NCBI GenBank assembly: GCA_036392935.1 | Contig: DASVWZ010000322.1 | Coordinates: 17,080-81,079 of the forward strand | DNA length: 64,000 nt | Reading direction: 5' to 3' | Source: DASVWZ01 sp036392935 | GTDB taxonomy: Bacteria; Acidobacteriota; Terriglobia; Terriglobales; Acidobacteriaceae | In this document: positions 50,429 through 58,599 of the stretch, one piece after another | Layout: every line of letters begins with the position of its first letter | How positions within the stretch are numbered: position 1 is the stretch's first letter | Program-made: the position numbers and the translations under genes | Notes under the pieces: model-generated | What the model saw: the letters and a program-made list of their open reading frames with translations, nothing else | What the model was told of the DNA's origin: nothing | Databases searched by the model: none

Positions 50429-51547
50429 TTAACCCCATGCCGGCTTTCGTCTGGTGATGAAATTGATAAACGCGACGAGTGCCGCGGTGTTCAGAAACAC
50501 AAAGGTGTGCGCCGCGTCTGCGGCACGGCTGACAATTCCCAGGCGGAGGCGAACCATCGCTAGCAAGCTCAAACCATATACTGCCAACTGCGCCGCCAAG
50601 GCCGTGCGATAAATTGTGCCATGCAATGCTGCCGAAGCGACCAACAGTCCGGCCAACGCAAAAGGAATCAGCAACCGGAAGAGTTTGTGGCTGATGAACT
50701 CAAAGCGCAGCGGGTTCTCGCGAGTCAGCAGCCACGGAGCTAGCTGAAGCAATTGATAATTGCCGGTAAGCGTTCTCACCTTACGCTTGAACTCACGATT
50801 GCGTCCGAGGTCAGGGCTATCCCACGCCTTGGCTCGCGCGTCAAACGAGACCCGTGCGCCCGATCGCGCTACCTGCATCGGGATGTACACATCATCGAGA
50901 ATGGTGCCTGGCGGAGGTGCAACAAGCAGGCTCTTGCGGACGGCATAGAACGCGCCAGTTGCGCCGACAACCGATCCGGTTGCAGATTCAGCTTCGCGAA
51001 TCTTCTTCTCGAAGCTCCAATACAATCCAGTTCCCTTGCCCGACTCACCCGAGATCGGATCACCGAGCATCAAGTCGCCGCTGACGCATCCGGCCGACGG
51101 TTCAGCGAAGCCCTCCATCAATAGTCGCACGGATTGTATTTCAAGCATCTGACGAGCGTCAGTAAGAACGATGATCTCTCCGTGCGCCAACTGTCGTGCG
51201 TCGTTCAAACCAGCGGCTTTGCCCTGTGCTATTGGCTTGATCAAGCTATCGACCCGTTGGGTTTTGCCATACTCATGCAGAATTACTTCGGTTCCATCAG
51301 TCGAGCCATCGGACACTACGATGATTTGTACGAGCTCGGGCGGATAATCCAGGTGAAGCAGGTTTTCCAATTTTCGCCGAAGAATTTCGGCCTCATTTCG
51401 AACCACCATCACAATGGAAATCTGCGGTGTGCACGACGACCGGGTCGGACGACGAGGACGCAGCGTGCGGCGAAGCCACAACCAAAGTGGAAAGCCAAAA
51501 TACGTATATAAGATTATGGACAGCGAGGTCCAAAAAAGCCACTTCAC
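50429..51547 (-). CDS. Family 2 glycosyltransferase (EPS locus)
   Basis: The 372-residue protein has a GT-A catalytic part: PQISIVMVVRNEAEILRRKL, QIIVVSDGSTDGTEVILHEY (DxS/DxD region), LTDARQMLEIQSV and PPPGTILDDVYIPMQVARSG with the ED(Q)xxW-like region near FKRKVRTLTGNYQLLQLAPW. Several C-terminal helices (KLFRLLIPFALAGLLVASAA) anchor it to the membrane, typical of cellulose/hyaluronan-synthase-like or Wzz-independent GT2. Its start GTG overlaps the previous stop. The sugar is unknown. Confidence 0.88.
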   Translation of the reverse strand: MKWLFWTSLSIILYTYFGFPLWLWLRRTLRPRRPTRSSCTPQISIVMVVRNEAEILRRKLENLLHLDYPPELVQIIVVSDGSTDGTEVILHEYGKTQRVDSLIKPIAQGKAAGLNDARQLAHGEIIVLTDARQMLEIQSVRLLMEGFAEPSAGCVSGDLMLGDPISGESGKGTGLYWSFEKKIREAESATGSVVGATGAFYAVRKSLLVAPPPGTILDDVYIPMQVARSGARVSFDARAKAWDSPDLGRNREFKRKVRTLTGNYQLLQLAPWLLTRENPLRFEFISHKLFRLLIPFALAGLLVASAALHGTIYRTALAAQLAVYGLSLLAMVRLRLGIVSRAADAAHTFVFLNTAALVAFINFITRRKPAWG

Positions 51548-52917
51548 TGCGCGCCCCGCCCAATAGTCACGATCTTGATTGTCTGGAAGATGATCAGCAG
51601 ATCAAGTCCGATCGATGCATTCTTGATGTAATACAGATCGTATTGCAGTTTTTCTCTGGCATCTCCCAGCGTGTTGCCGTACTTGTATCTGACCTGGGCC
51701 CAGCCAGTGATGCCCGGGCGCACGGCGTGACGAACGGAGTAATAAGGAATTTCTTTGCTTAGCCATTCGACAAACTCAGGCCGCTCGGGCCGGGGGCCGA
51801 CAAACGCCATGTCGCCTTTCAGCACGCACCACAATTGCGGAATTTCATCCAGCCGTGTAGTGCGCAGGATTCTGCCGATACGCGTGATTCGCGGATCATC
51901 GTTGTCAGCCCAGGTAGGACCGGTGTCCGCTTCTGCGTCTCGCCGCATGGTGCGGAACTTATAGCAATAGAATATTGCACCTTTTCGACCAACACGCTTT
52001 TGACGGTAAAGAACAGGCCCGCGCGAATCGATCTTGATCGCCAGAATCACGAATGGAATGAGCGGTGAGATCACCAGCAGCAAGAGGCCAGAAGCAATGA
52101 TCGATAGCCCCCGGCGCAATAATATGAAACTGGCGCTAAAGCGAAATCCGTCAGCGAAAACCAGCCAGCTGGGGTAAAGCTGTTCCACTTCGATTCGGCC
52201 TGAGATTTTTTCGAGCCACGACGCGGCTTCCTCGACCTTTACTCCGCCCAGTCGAAGCTCAAGCAGTTCTTCGACCGGCAGTGCGCCCCTCCGGTCAGAA
52301 ACAGCCACAATCACGCGATGTACATCCTGCGTTCTGATGACATCCATAAGGTGCGATGCCACTGAATCGCGCGTGATCGCGCCCTCGACATCACCGCTCC
52401 AACCTACGATCTCAATGCCAATTTCAGAGCGCGCGCGCAATCCGTTCACCAGGCGTTGGGCGCGGTCGCCTGCTCCGAGTACATATACTCTTTCGCGAAA
52501 ATATGGCTGCTGGGCCAGCCAACCATACCCGAATCTCCACGTGAACAGCGCCAGGGTCAAGATGACCAGGCCGACAAACGCTGCGTTATTCCCCGGCAAC
52601 AGGTGAGGAAATGCATAGCCGCCCGCCGCCAGTGCAAGTGCCAACACCGCGGGAACTAGCATAAGACGAAGATAAAATTCACCTTTTTCGCCAAAGTGCG
52701 TGGGATCGTAAAGATCGAACCAGTGCGAGAAAATCAGCACGATCAGGGTGATCGCGGCGATACGAAGATAACCGCCCTCATAGTTTAGAGCGACATATAA
52801 ATCGTCGCGATGCTGGAGAGCCATCGCGGCCAGAAATGAGGCTAATATCACGCAAGATTCGCCAAGCAACAACACAAGTTGGCGAATCGGATAATAAACG
52901 TGAAAAAGACGAATCAC
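51544..52917 (-). CDS. Polyprenyl glycosylphosphotransferase (EPS initiating sugar transferase, EpsB-type)
   Basis: The 457-residue enzyme has five membrane helices (QLVLLLGESCVILASFLAAM and others), a CoA-binding-like Rossmann part (YVLGAGDRAQRLVNGLRARS), then the bacterial sugar-transferase domain: VISPLIPFVILAIKIDSRGP, VGRKGAIFYCYKFRTMRRDA, RTTRLDEIPQLWCVLKGDMA and FVGPRPERPEFVEWLSKE, with PGITGWAQVRYKYG. It links the first sugar phosphate to undecaprenyl phosphate. The layout is the TIGR03013-type found with exosortase/EPS systems. Start is GTG 52917 behind TTGAGGT. It overlaps the GT2 gene by four bases. Confidence 0.93.
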   Translation of the reverse strand: MIRLFHVYYPIRQLVLLLGESCVILASFLAAMALQHRDDLYVALNYEGGYLRIAAITLIVLIFSHWFDLYDPTHFGEKGEFYLRLMLVPAVLALALAAGGYAFPHLLPGNNAAFVGLVILTLALFTWRFGYGWLAQQPYFRERVYVLGAGDRAQRLVNGLRARSEIGIEIVGWSGDVEGAITRDSVASHLMDVIRTQDVHRVIVAVSDRRGALPVEELLELRLGGVKVEEAASWLEKISGRIEVEQLYPSWLVFADGFRFSASFILLRRGLSIIASGLLLLVISPLIPFVILAIKIDSRGPVLYRQKRVGRKGAIFYCYKFRTMRRDAEADTGPTWADNDDPRITRIGRILRTTRLDEIPQLWCVLKGDMAFVGPRPERPEFVEWLSKEIPYYSVRHAVRPGITGWAQVRYKYGNTLGDAREKLQYDLYYIKNASIGLDLLIIFQTIKIVTIGRGAQ

Positions 52918-52966
52918 TCGAACCTCAAGATTTTTACCAGTGGATTGTGTCTATAGCCGATCAGTT

Positions 52967-54388
52967 CTATTCGAGCCGGAACGGGTGCGGATGCCAGTCA
53001 ATGCCGATCGAAGCCGTGTTCCGCGCGGAAGCCGAATTGCATGGAAGACCAGTTTGGCAAGTGGTGCTGTTGAACAAAAGATCATCAAACTGATAATTGA
53101 AGAACAGACTGAAGCTCGGCCCCATCTGCCGCTGTGCCGAGGCCCCGGCAAAAACATAGTGAAACGCCGTCGTCGAAGACGGCAGCACACCTGCGACCGC
53201 GCCCGGCAGAATCTGCTGATTATCGGAATAGCCAACACTGGTCGTGACTGTCCAACGCCGCGTCATGGGCCGCGACGCGGCAAAGCTTAAGATGTTGCTC
53301 GTAGCCCCGAGAAAATACCCTGACCCGTTGGTGTTATAGCGATCATATGAGAGCGACAGCGACGTCCGGGTGAAAACGTACCGAAATGCCGCGCGAGCCG
53401 TGGCTGTGATTCTGTAATTGGAGCCACCATATTGAGCTGCGTTGTTGATGATCGTCGCTTGCGGTCCGGCACCCAAACTCAATTGCATGTGCGGTGAAAA
53501 ATGGCGTTCGTAAAGAAAGCTCACCAGTTGAGTGCTGAATGAGCTTCCCGCGATATTCGGATACTGGAAATCCTGGTAGGCATAGAACACCGCCAGCTGA
53601 GTCTTTGGCGTGAGTTGATGGTCGTAACCAACCTGGGCCGTGATCTGATTGCTGTCAATCAGGCCAATGCTGTCCTTGGTGAAATGCATGATTCCGTAAC
53701 CAAAAGTGGCCGTGAGCGCTGACCGCGAAGACAACCCCTGGCTCACCTCGACCAGGGCATTGTTATTGATGCGCGGGGTTTGTCCCAAGGCGCCGAAGTC
53801 CACCAAGCTGAAAAGACCGCCGAGGCCTGCCCCCAAAACACCACTCGTCGGCCCAATCGAGCCGAGGCCGAGCGCTGTCGTCCCGGTATCGCCAAAAGCT
53901 CCATATCCGAAGTTTCCTTCGGGCAAGTAGCTGAATTGATCACGAAACATTAGTTGCCCGCGTCTCCAGAGAAATTTCTGTTCGCCATCCACCTGCTGCA
54001 CCTGACTCAACGTTGGTTGATAACTCGGGTAGTAAACGATTCCCCCGACATAATCGAAAGCCGAAAAAGTATTTCGACCAAACTTCTGCAGCATCACGCT
54101 GCCTGCCGCGCGGGTTTCACCATCCAGCGAGGATCCGCCGGGGGTTTGCCCCACGTTGGAGTCGACTCCCTCGCTGACGTGTCCTCCAAACACAGCGAAA
54201 CTGCGGGAGAGGAACGACGATCCTAACGGAGCCTGATCCAGTCCGGTGATTGGAGGATCCTCGGCAGTCAAAGCTGCCGATGGCGGAACTGACTCCTGCA
54301 CCGCACCGTCAGAGGGATTTTGCGCCCAGACGCAACCAACGCCCAGACACATAATCACGATCGCCAACGTAGATATCTTTTCTCCCAT
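52967..54388 (-). CDS. Outer-membrane beta-barrel protein of EPS locus
   Basis: About 473 residues from ATG 54388. A signal peptide (ISTLAIVIMCLGVGCVWAQ) precedes a long beta-barrel with about 14 to 16 aromatic strands: FAVFGGHVSEGVDSNVGQTP, MLQKFGRNTFSAFDYVGGIV, QVGYDHQLTPKTQLAVFYAY and a final SFSLFFNYQFDDLL. The last residues (HPHPFRLE) are typical of an outer-membrane C-terminal strand. Its place next to the Wza-like gene suggests that it is an outer-membrane porin for polysaccharide release or an EPS-secretion barrel. It starts seven bases after the export gene. Confidence 0.8.
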   Translation of the reverse strand: MGEKISTLAIVIMCLGVGCVWAQNPSDGAVQESVPPSAALTAEDPPITGLDQAPLGSSFLSRSFAVFGGHVSEGVDSNVGQTPGGSSLDGETRAAGSVMLQKFGRNTFSAFDYVGGIVYYPSYQPTLSQVQQVDGEQKFLWRRGQLMFRDQFSYLPEGNFGYGAFGDTGTTALGLGSIGPTSGVLGAGLGGLFSLVDFGALGQTPRINNNALVEVSQGLSSRSALTATFGYGIMHFTKDSIGLIDSNQITAQVGYDHQLTPKTQLAVFYAYQDFQYPNIAGSSFSTQLVSFLYERHFSPHMQLSLGAGPQATIINNAAQYGGSNYRITATARAAFRYVFTRTSLSLSYDRYNTNGSGYFLGATSNILSFAASRPMTRRWTVTTSVGYSDNQQILPGAVAGVLPSSTTAFHYVFAGASAQRQMGPSFSLFFNYQFDDLLFNSTTCQTGLPCNSASARNTASIGIDWHPHPFRLE

Positions 54389-54395
54389 GCTGGCC

Positions 54396-55019
54396 TCACG
54401 GAACAACAATCGTGTCACCCACCTTGAGCGGAATGTTCTGATCCGTCGTCTTGCCTTTGATCAACTTCTTGTAGTTCACGGGAATCTTCGTCTCCTTGCC
54501 GTTCTCGACCCGCAGCACATAGATACCTTTGGTGTTGGCGAACTGCGTGAAACCAACCTCCGAGAGCGCCTGCAGAACGGTCATGTCGGGCAACAACTGC
54601 AAAGCGCCGTTGTGCTGGACTTCGCCGACAACGTAGATTCGCTGGCTATTGACTTCCTTCACTACAACGGTGACGCGAGGGTCCGCTACGAACTTTTTGA
54701 GTTTCGCTGTAATGTCGGCCGAGAGTTGCGTTGGGGTCAGTCCGGCCGCGTGCACATCGTTTAACAAAGGCAAAGAGATGTTCCCATCTGGACGCACCGG
54801 AACCGTGTTGGTCAGTTCCTGCTCCTTCCACACCGAAACCAGCAGCACATCGTTTGCGCCGATGACGTAACTGGGCCCGACAGCCGACGGCGGGAGCGTG
54901 TCCGCCTGCTTCATAGAAGTGTCCGCAGGTTTGTTGTTTGTGGTGGCCGTTTGTGCCCAAGCTCCTGCTCCCGCCAGGTAAAGACAAGCGACGATAAGCA
55001 TTCTGAAAGTGCTCTTCAT
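54396..55019 (-). CDS. Polysaccharide export protein (Wza/PES-SLBB type)
   Basis: From the ATG at 55019 with GGAG ten bases ahead, the 207-residue product has a signal peptide (MLIVACLYLAGAGAWAQ), the PES domain (YVIGANDVLLVSVWKEQELT, PVRPDGNISLPLLNDVHAAG) and one SLBB part (QRIYVVGEVQHNGALQLLPD). It forms the periplasmic/outer-membrane channel through which capsule or EPS leaves. It lacks a lipobox Cys, unlike E. coli Wza, and is short, so the outer-membrane barrel gene next door may complete the channel. It is part of the EPS run. Confidence 0.92.
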   Translation of the reverse strand: MKSTFRMLIVACLYLAGAGAWAQTATTNNKPADTSMKQADTLPPSAVGPSYVIGANDVLLVSVWKEQELTNTVPVRPDGNISLPLLNDVHAAGLTPTQLSADITAKLKKFVADPRVTVVVKEVNSQRIYVVGEVQHNGALQLLPDMTVLQALSEVGFTQFANTKGIYVLRVENGKETKIPVNYKKLIKGKTTDQNIPLKVGDTIVVP

Positions 55020-55093
55020 TCTGTTCGTTCTCCGATCTTCCTGTGACACTGCCGCTTTATGATTTTCTAATTGAAACGGGACTCGCACCGAGC

Positions 55094-56989
55094 TCACTGG
55101 CCGGCAGATTCCGCGGCCACAGTGTTAATAGCCGATGCAAGTGTTTCCCTGAGGTTAGGTGAGATCTTCAGCGCCTCCTGGTAGGCTTCCAGCGCTTCTT
55201 TCGGACGATTTGCCAGCTGCAGTGTCTCGCCCAGCCGCCGATAGGCCTGATCAGTGGGATTGAGTTCAATCGCTCGTGAATACTCCTGAATTGCCTCGTC
55301 CAGCCTGCCTTGCTTTTCGAGAACTCTTCCCAGTCCGAAATGTGCATTTGGTTGATCGGGATTGAAACGCAGCGAGTGGTTGAAACTCGCCAGTGCCTTT
55401 TCGTCGTCGCCCATGTCGTTGTACACCATCCCCAGAGCCGCATACGTTGCCGATAGAGGCATGGGCTCCCGCGACAAGTGAGTCATCATGGTGAACTGCG
55501 AGAGCGCCTCCGGCAGATGTCCGTGACCGTAAAGGTAGACGCCCACCGCAAACTGACTGTACATGTCGTGGGGATTGAGCTCCGACTCCGCCTTGAAATG
55601 CTCGTACGCCTCATCCACTCTTCCCATCGCGCTCAGAGCGGAAGCGAAATTTCGATGCGCAAGCAAATTGTCTTTGGTCACGGCGAGGGTGTGCTTCCAG
55701 ACTTCATAACTGCTCGACCAATAACGCAATTGAATGTGGGTCGTGAAAGCCAGCGCTATGACGGCGACAGCGGCCGGAGCAGTCTGCCACGCAGGATTCA
55801 ATTTGAATCGTTCCGCCAGATCCGCCAGACCCCACACGATCATGATGAAGAGACCGATCAGCGGCAAATACGCATATCGGTCTGCCATGGCCGCATCGCC
55901 CACTTGGACAAGGCCGATGACGGGAACCAGCGTTCCCAGAAACCACAGCCATCCGGTCACCAGATAACGCTTGCTGCGGAAAAAATAAGCGAACGCGCTG
56001 ACTCCAATTAGCAAGAGCGCCGCCAGAATCAGTTGCCAACCCTTCACCGTGTCACCCGGATGCGGGTAGAAGAGCGCTAGCCTGGCCGGCCACAGCATTT
56101 TGCCGATGTACGTCACGTATGCAACCAGCGCGTTTTCCAGCCGCACACCCAGCGAAATCTTCATCGTCGACCGCATCGCCCCACCCGACTGCTGCGCTCC
56201 CAGCGTAAGGATCGCGCTGGCAGCCGAGAGCATGAGCAATGGAATTTTCTCTGCGACCAACCGCCATTGACATCCCCGGTTCGGTCGGCCGCTTTCCATT
56301 CTCTCCAGCGGCCAATAATCCATAAGCAAAAGCACAAACGGCAAAGTGATGACCATCGGTTTTGACATCAGGCCCATTGAAAACAAAACCGCGACCAGCA
56401 GATATCGCTTCCAGCCTGGTTTGCGTGCATACCATCCATACGCGCCGATCGTTACCAACAGGAAAAACATGCTCAGCAAACTTTTCCGCTCAGCCACCCA
56501 CGCAACCGATTCGACATTCAGCGGATGCAGCGCGAACAGCGCCGCCACGAGCAAGCTAGGCCCGAACCGGCCGGTCACAATCAGCAACAACTGAAACAGC
56601 AAAACAACATTCAACACGTGAATGAACAGATTCGTTGCGTGATGCCATCCGGCGCGGTCACCAAACAACTGATAATCAACCGCGTGCGAGAACCATGTCA
56701 CTGGATGCCAGTTGGCGGCATCGTAAGAAGTGACCGCCCATTCCGCAGTGTCCCAACTGACGCCCGCCTGTACATGCGGATTCTGCGTAACGTAAAAGTC
56801 GTCGTCATAATTGATGAACGGATAATGAAACACAGGGCTGTAAAGCACCATGCATGCTGCGAACAGCAAAAGACAAGCAACAACGTTTTGCTTCCTCTCT
56901 AACGCACCGACGCCTGGGAAACTCCGCGCTGCCGGCCAGGGCGCGTTTTCTTTCCGCGATGATTTCGGCGCGCGCTTACGATTGCTCAT
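55094..56989 (-). CDS. Membrane mannosyltransferase-like / TPR protein (copy 2)
   Basis: The 631-residue protein is a close paralogue of the one at 46473-48392: helices LLLFAACMVLYSPVFHYPFI and LLVAALFALHPLNVESVAWV and the loop NWHPVTWFSHAVDYQLFGDR, then TPR repeats (YAALGMVYNDMGDDEKALAS, AHFGLGRVLEKQGRLDEAIQ, YRRLGETLQLANRPKEALEA). Both have the INYDDDFYVTQNPH/DDSIYVT start of the luminal part. Two paralogues in one locus suggest separate steps of the polymer or different targets. It starts at ATG 56989, without a clear ribosome site, and leads the 54-57 kb run of EPS genes. Confidence 0.83.
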   Translation of the reverse strand: MSNRKRAPKSSRKENAPWPAARSFPGVGALERKQNVVACLLLFAACMVLYSPVFHYPFINYDDDFYVTQNPHVQAGVSWDTAEWAVTSYDAANWHPVTWFSHAVDYQLFGDRAGWHHATNLFIHVLNVVLLFQLLLIVTGRFGPSLLVAALFALHPLNVESVAWVAERKSLLSMFFLLVTIGAYGWYARKPGWKRYLLVAVLFSMGLMSKPMVITLPFVLLLMDYWPLERMESGRPNRGCQWRLVAEKIPLLMLSAASAILTLGAQQSGGAMRSTMKISLGVRLENALVAYVTYIGKMLWPARLALFYPHPGDTVKGWQLILAALLLIGVSAFAYFFRSKRYLVTGWLWFLGTLVPVIGLVQVGDAAMADRYAYLPLIGLFIMIVWGLADLAERFKLNPAWQTAPAAVAVIALAFTTHIQLRYWSSSYEVWKHTLAVTKDNLLAHRNFASALSAMGRVDEAYEHFKAESELNPHDMYSQFAVGVYLYGHGHLPEALSQFTMMTHLSREPMPLSATYAALGMVYNDMGDDEKALASFNHSLRFNPDQPNAHFGLGRVLEKQGRLDEAIQEYSRAIELNPTDQAYRRLGETLQLANRPKEALEAYQEALKISPNLRETLASAINTVAAESAGQ

Positions 56990-57053
56990 TGGATTGGTTT
57001 AGGTTCTGGTCGATGCCTGAAAAGGTCGTTTAAGGATGGAAGAAGTTAATCTC

Positions 57054-58580
57054 TCACTTTAACAACACAATGAAAACGTCAGATCGGCAATTGCTTCCGA
57101 TCGTGCAAGTATAGCTGCCCTTGGTGGAACCCAGCGTCCCCTCCCAATCGGAACACCAGGCAAAGAATTTGCCATCCCGCGAAACCGATCCAATGGCGTT
57201 TGCGCCCGAAAAGAACGGCGTATTGCCGGTGGCGAAAGTGTGAGCAAAACGATACACCTTACCCGAACCATTGGTCGAGAAACCGTCGATCTCGTTGTCC
57301 CACGCATAGGCAACCGGAACCCCAGTACTCGACGAACTTAAATACGGGTTGTCGTCAGACGGTGTCGCGTTTTGCCATGACTGATGGTTGTCCCACGGGA
57401 TATGGTTCGGTGGACCCTGTGTCCAAATCTCCGTCTGATTACTGACGCTGGCCAAAGGGCGAATGAGTTGGCTCTGCTGCTTCGGCGTCGTCGGACTGTT
57501 GATGAAATACTTATAACCTACCGCCGAGTGTCCCAGGCAATTTGATGCCGTAGTACAGGCGAGCACAGTGCTGGTGCCAATCTCCCAAAAATAGTTCTGC
57601 ACTCCTGCCACACAATTGGTGATGCAATTCTGAAATCCGATCTTCACCCAATTGCCGTCTAGAGACAAACGCGAATTGTGGATATAGAAGCGGTCGAAAA
57701 TGCTGATGTTTCCCAGCGTTCCCCATTGGCCTCCAACCTCCCCGGTTTGCGTGTTCAGCCAGCGGCAACCGTTCGTGCGATTCCAAACCACCACCCACAC
57801 GCCGGTTCCCTGCCCTCCAGTCAGGCTGAACGCGGTTGAGAAAGTCTGATCATCATGGCTTACGGTCACATCTGTGACCCAGTGGGTGGCACCGGCGGAC
57901 GCCGGAACGCAGTTCGCATTGCTCGAAAAATTGTAAAGCGTCTCCGGCGTCGGTGGCACGGATTGGTTGCCGAAATCATACGACTTAAGCACTGGAGTGC
58001 CGGCCTGATAGCTTCCCGTTTCTACGTCGTACATGATGTTTTTCGGCTGGAAGCTCCACTCCCCACTCGATGCGGCCGCGAGGATTCGCATGCCGTTGGT
58101 TGCCGGAAACTTCGCCGTGTACATGCGCGTTGCTTGCATGGTCGACGGATCGTAAATAAAAGGGATGATCCCACCGCCGGCATCACAAAGGAAGAACCTC
58201 GTGCTATCGGCATTCATGAAGTTGATCTCGGCGCTGCCTCCGCAATCTATGGCGAAATTGTCGTTGCGGCCGCCAGAGCCTTCGGTCTTCCAATCTGTCA
58301 CTCTCACAATGGGATTGCTAAAAGCAGAATCGGTGATGATCGTATTGGCTCCCGTCAGATTGCCAACGTTGGGCAACGGAGCCGGCAGCGGAACCGCGAC
58401 CAAATCTGTCCGCGAGCAATAGATTGGCCCTCCGGTTCGGCACTGCTGCTGTTGGCCTACAGCTGCGGACGGTACGGAGGATTGAGAGGTTTCTCCCAAG
58501 GTCGGTCGCCAGCCTGGGAACAGCAAAATGCTGAACGGCATCAGGAAAAACCAGACGTAACCACGTCTATTGCGCATCAC
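57054..58580 (-). CDS. Secreted protein of unknown function, possibly a beta-propeller
   Basis: The 508-residue protein starts with a basic stretch and hydrophobic helix (GYVWFFLMPFSILLFPGWRP) and continues with a low-complexity Gln run (VGQQQQCRTGG) and about seven beta segments of similar look (IIDSAFSNPIVRVTDWKTEG-type, WSFQPKNIMYDVETG, DGFSTNGSGKVYRFAHTFAT, VSRDGKFFAWCSDWEGTLGS). It has several Cys pairs. The end, SDVFIVLLK, looks truncated compared with a full repeat. No family recognised. It is co-linear with the FG-GAP gene (20 bases between) and follows the EPS locus, so it may be exported at the surface. Confidence 0.65.
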   Translation of the reverse strand: MMRNRRGYVWFFLMPFSILLFPGWRPTLGETSQSSVPSAAVGQQQQCRTGGPIYCSRTDLVAVPLPAPLPNVGNLTGANTIITDSAFSNPIVRVTDWKTEGSGGRNDNFAIDCGGSAEINFMNADSTRFFLCDAGGGIIPFIYDPSTMQATRMYTAKFPATNGMRILAAASSGEWSFQPKNIMYDVETGSYQAGTPVLKSYDFGNQSVPPTPETLYNFSSNANCVPASAGATHWVTDVTVSHDDQTFSTAFSLTGGQGTGVWVVVWNRTNGCRWLNTQTGEVGGQWGTLGNISIFDRFYIHNSRLSLDGNWVKIGFQNCITNCVAGVQNYFWEIGTSTVLACTTASNCLGHSAVGYKYFINSPTTPKQQSQLIRPLASVSNQTEIWTQGPPNHIPWDNHQSWQNATPSDDNPYLSSSSTGVPVAYAWDNEIDGFSTNGSGKVYRFAHTFATGNTPFFSGANAIGSVSRDGKFFAWCSDWEGTLGSTKGSYTCTIGSNCRSDVFIVLLK

Positions 58581-58599
58581 GGGTTTAGATCATCTTCTA

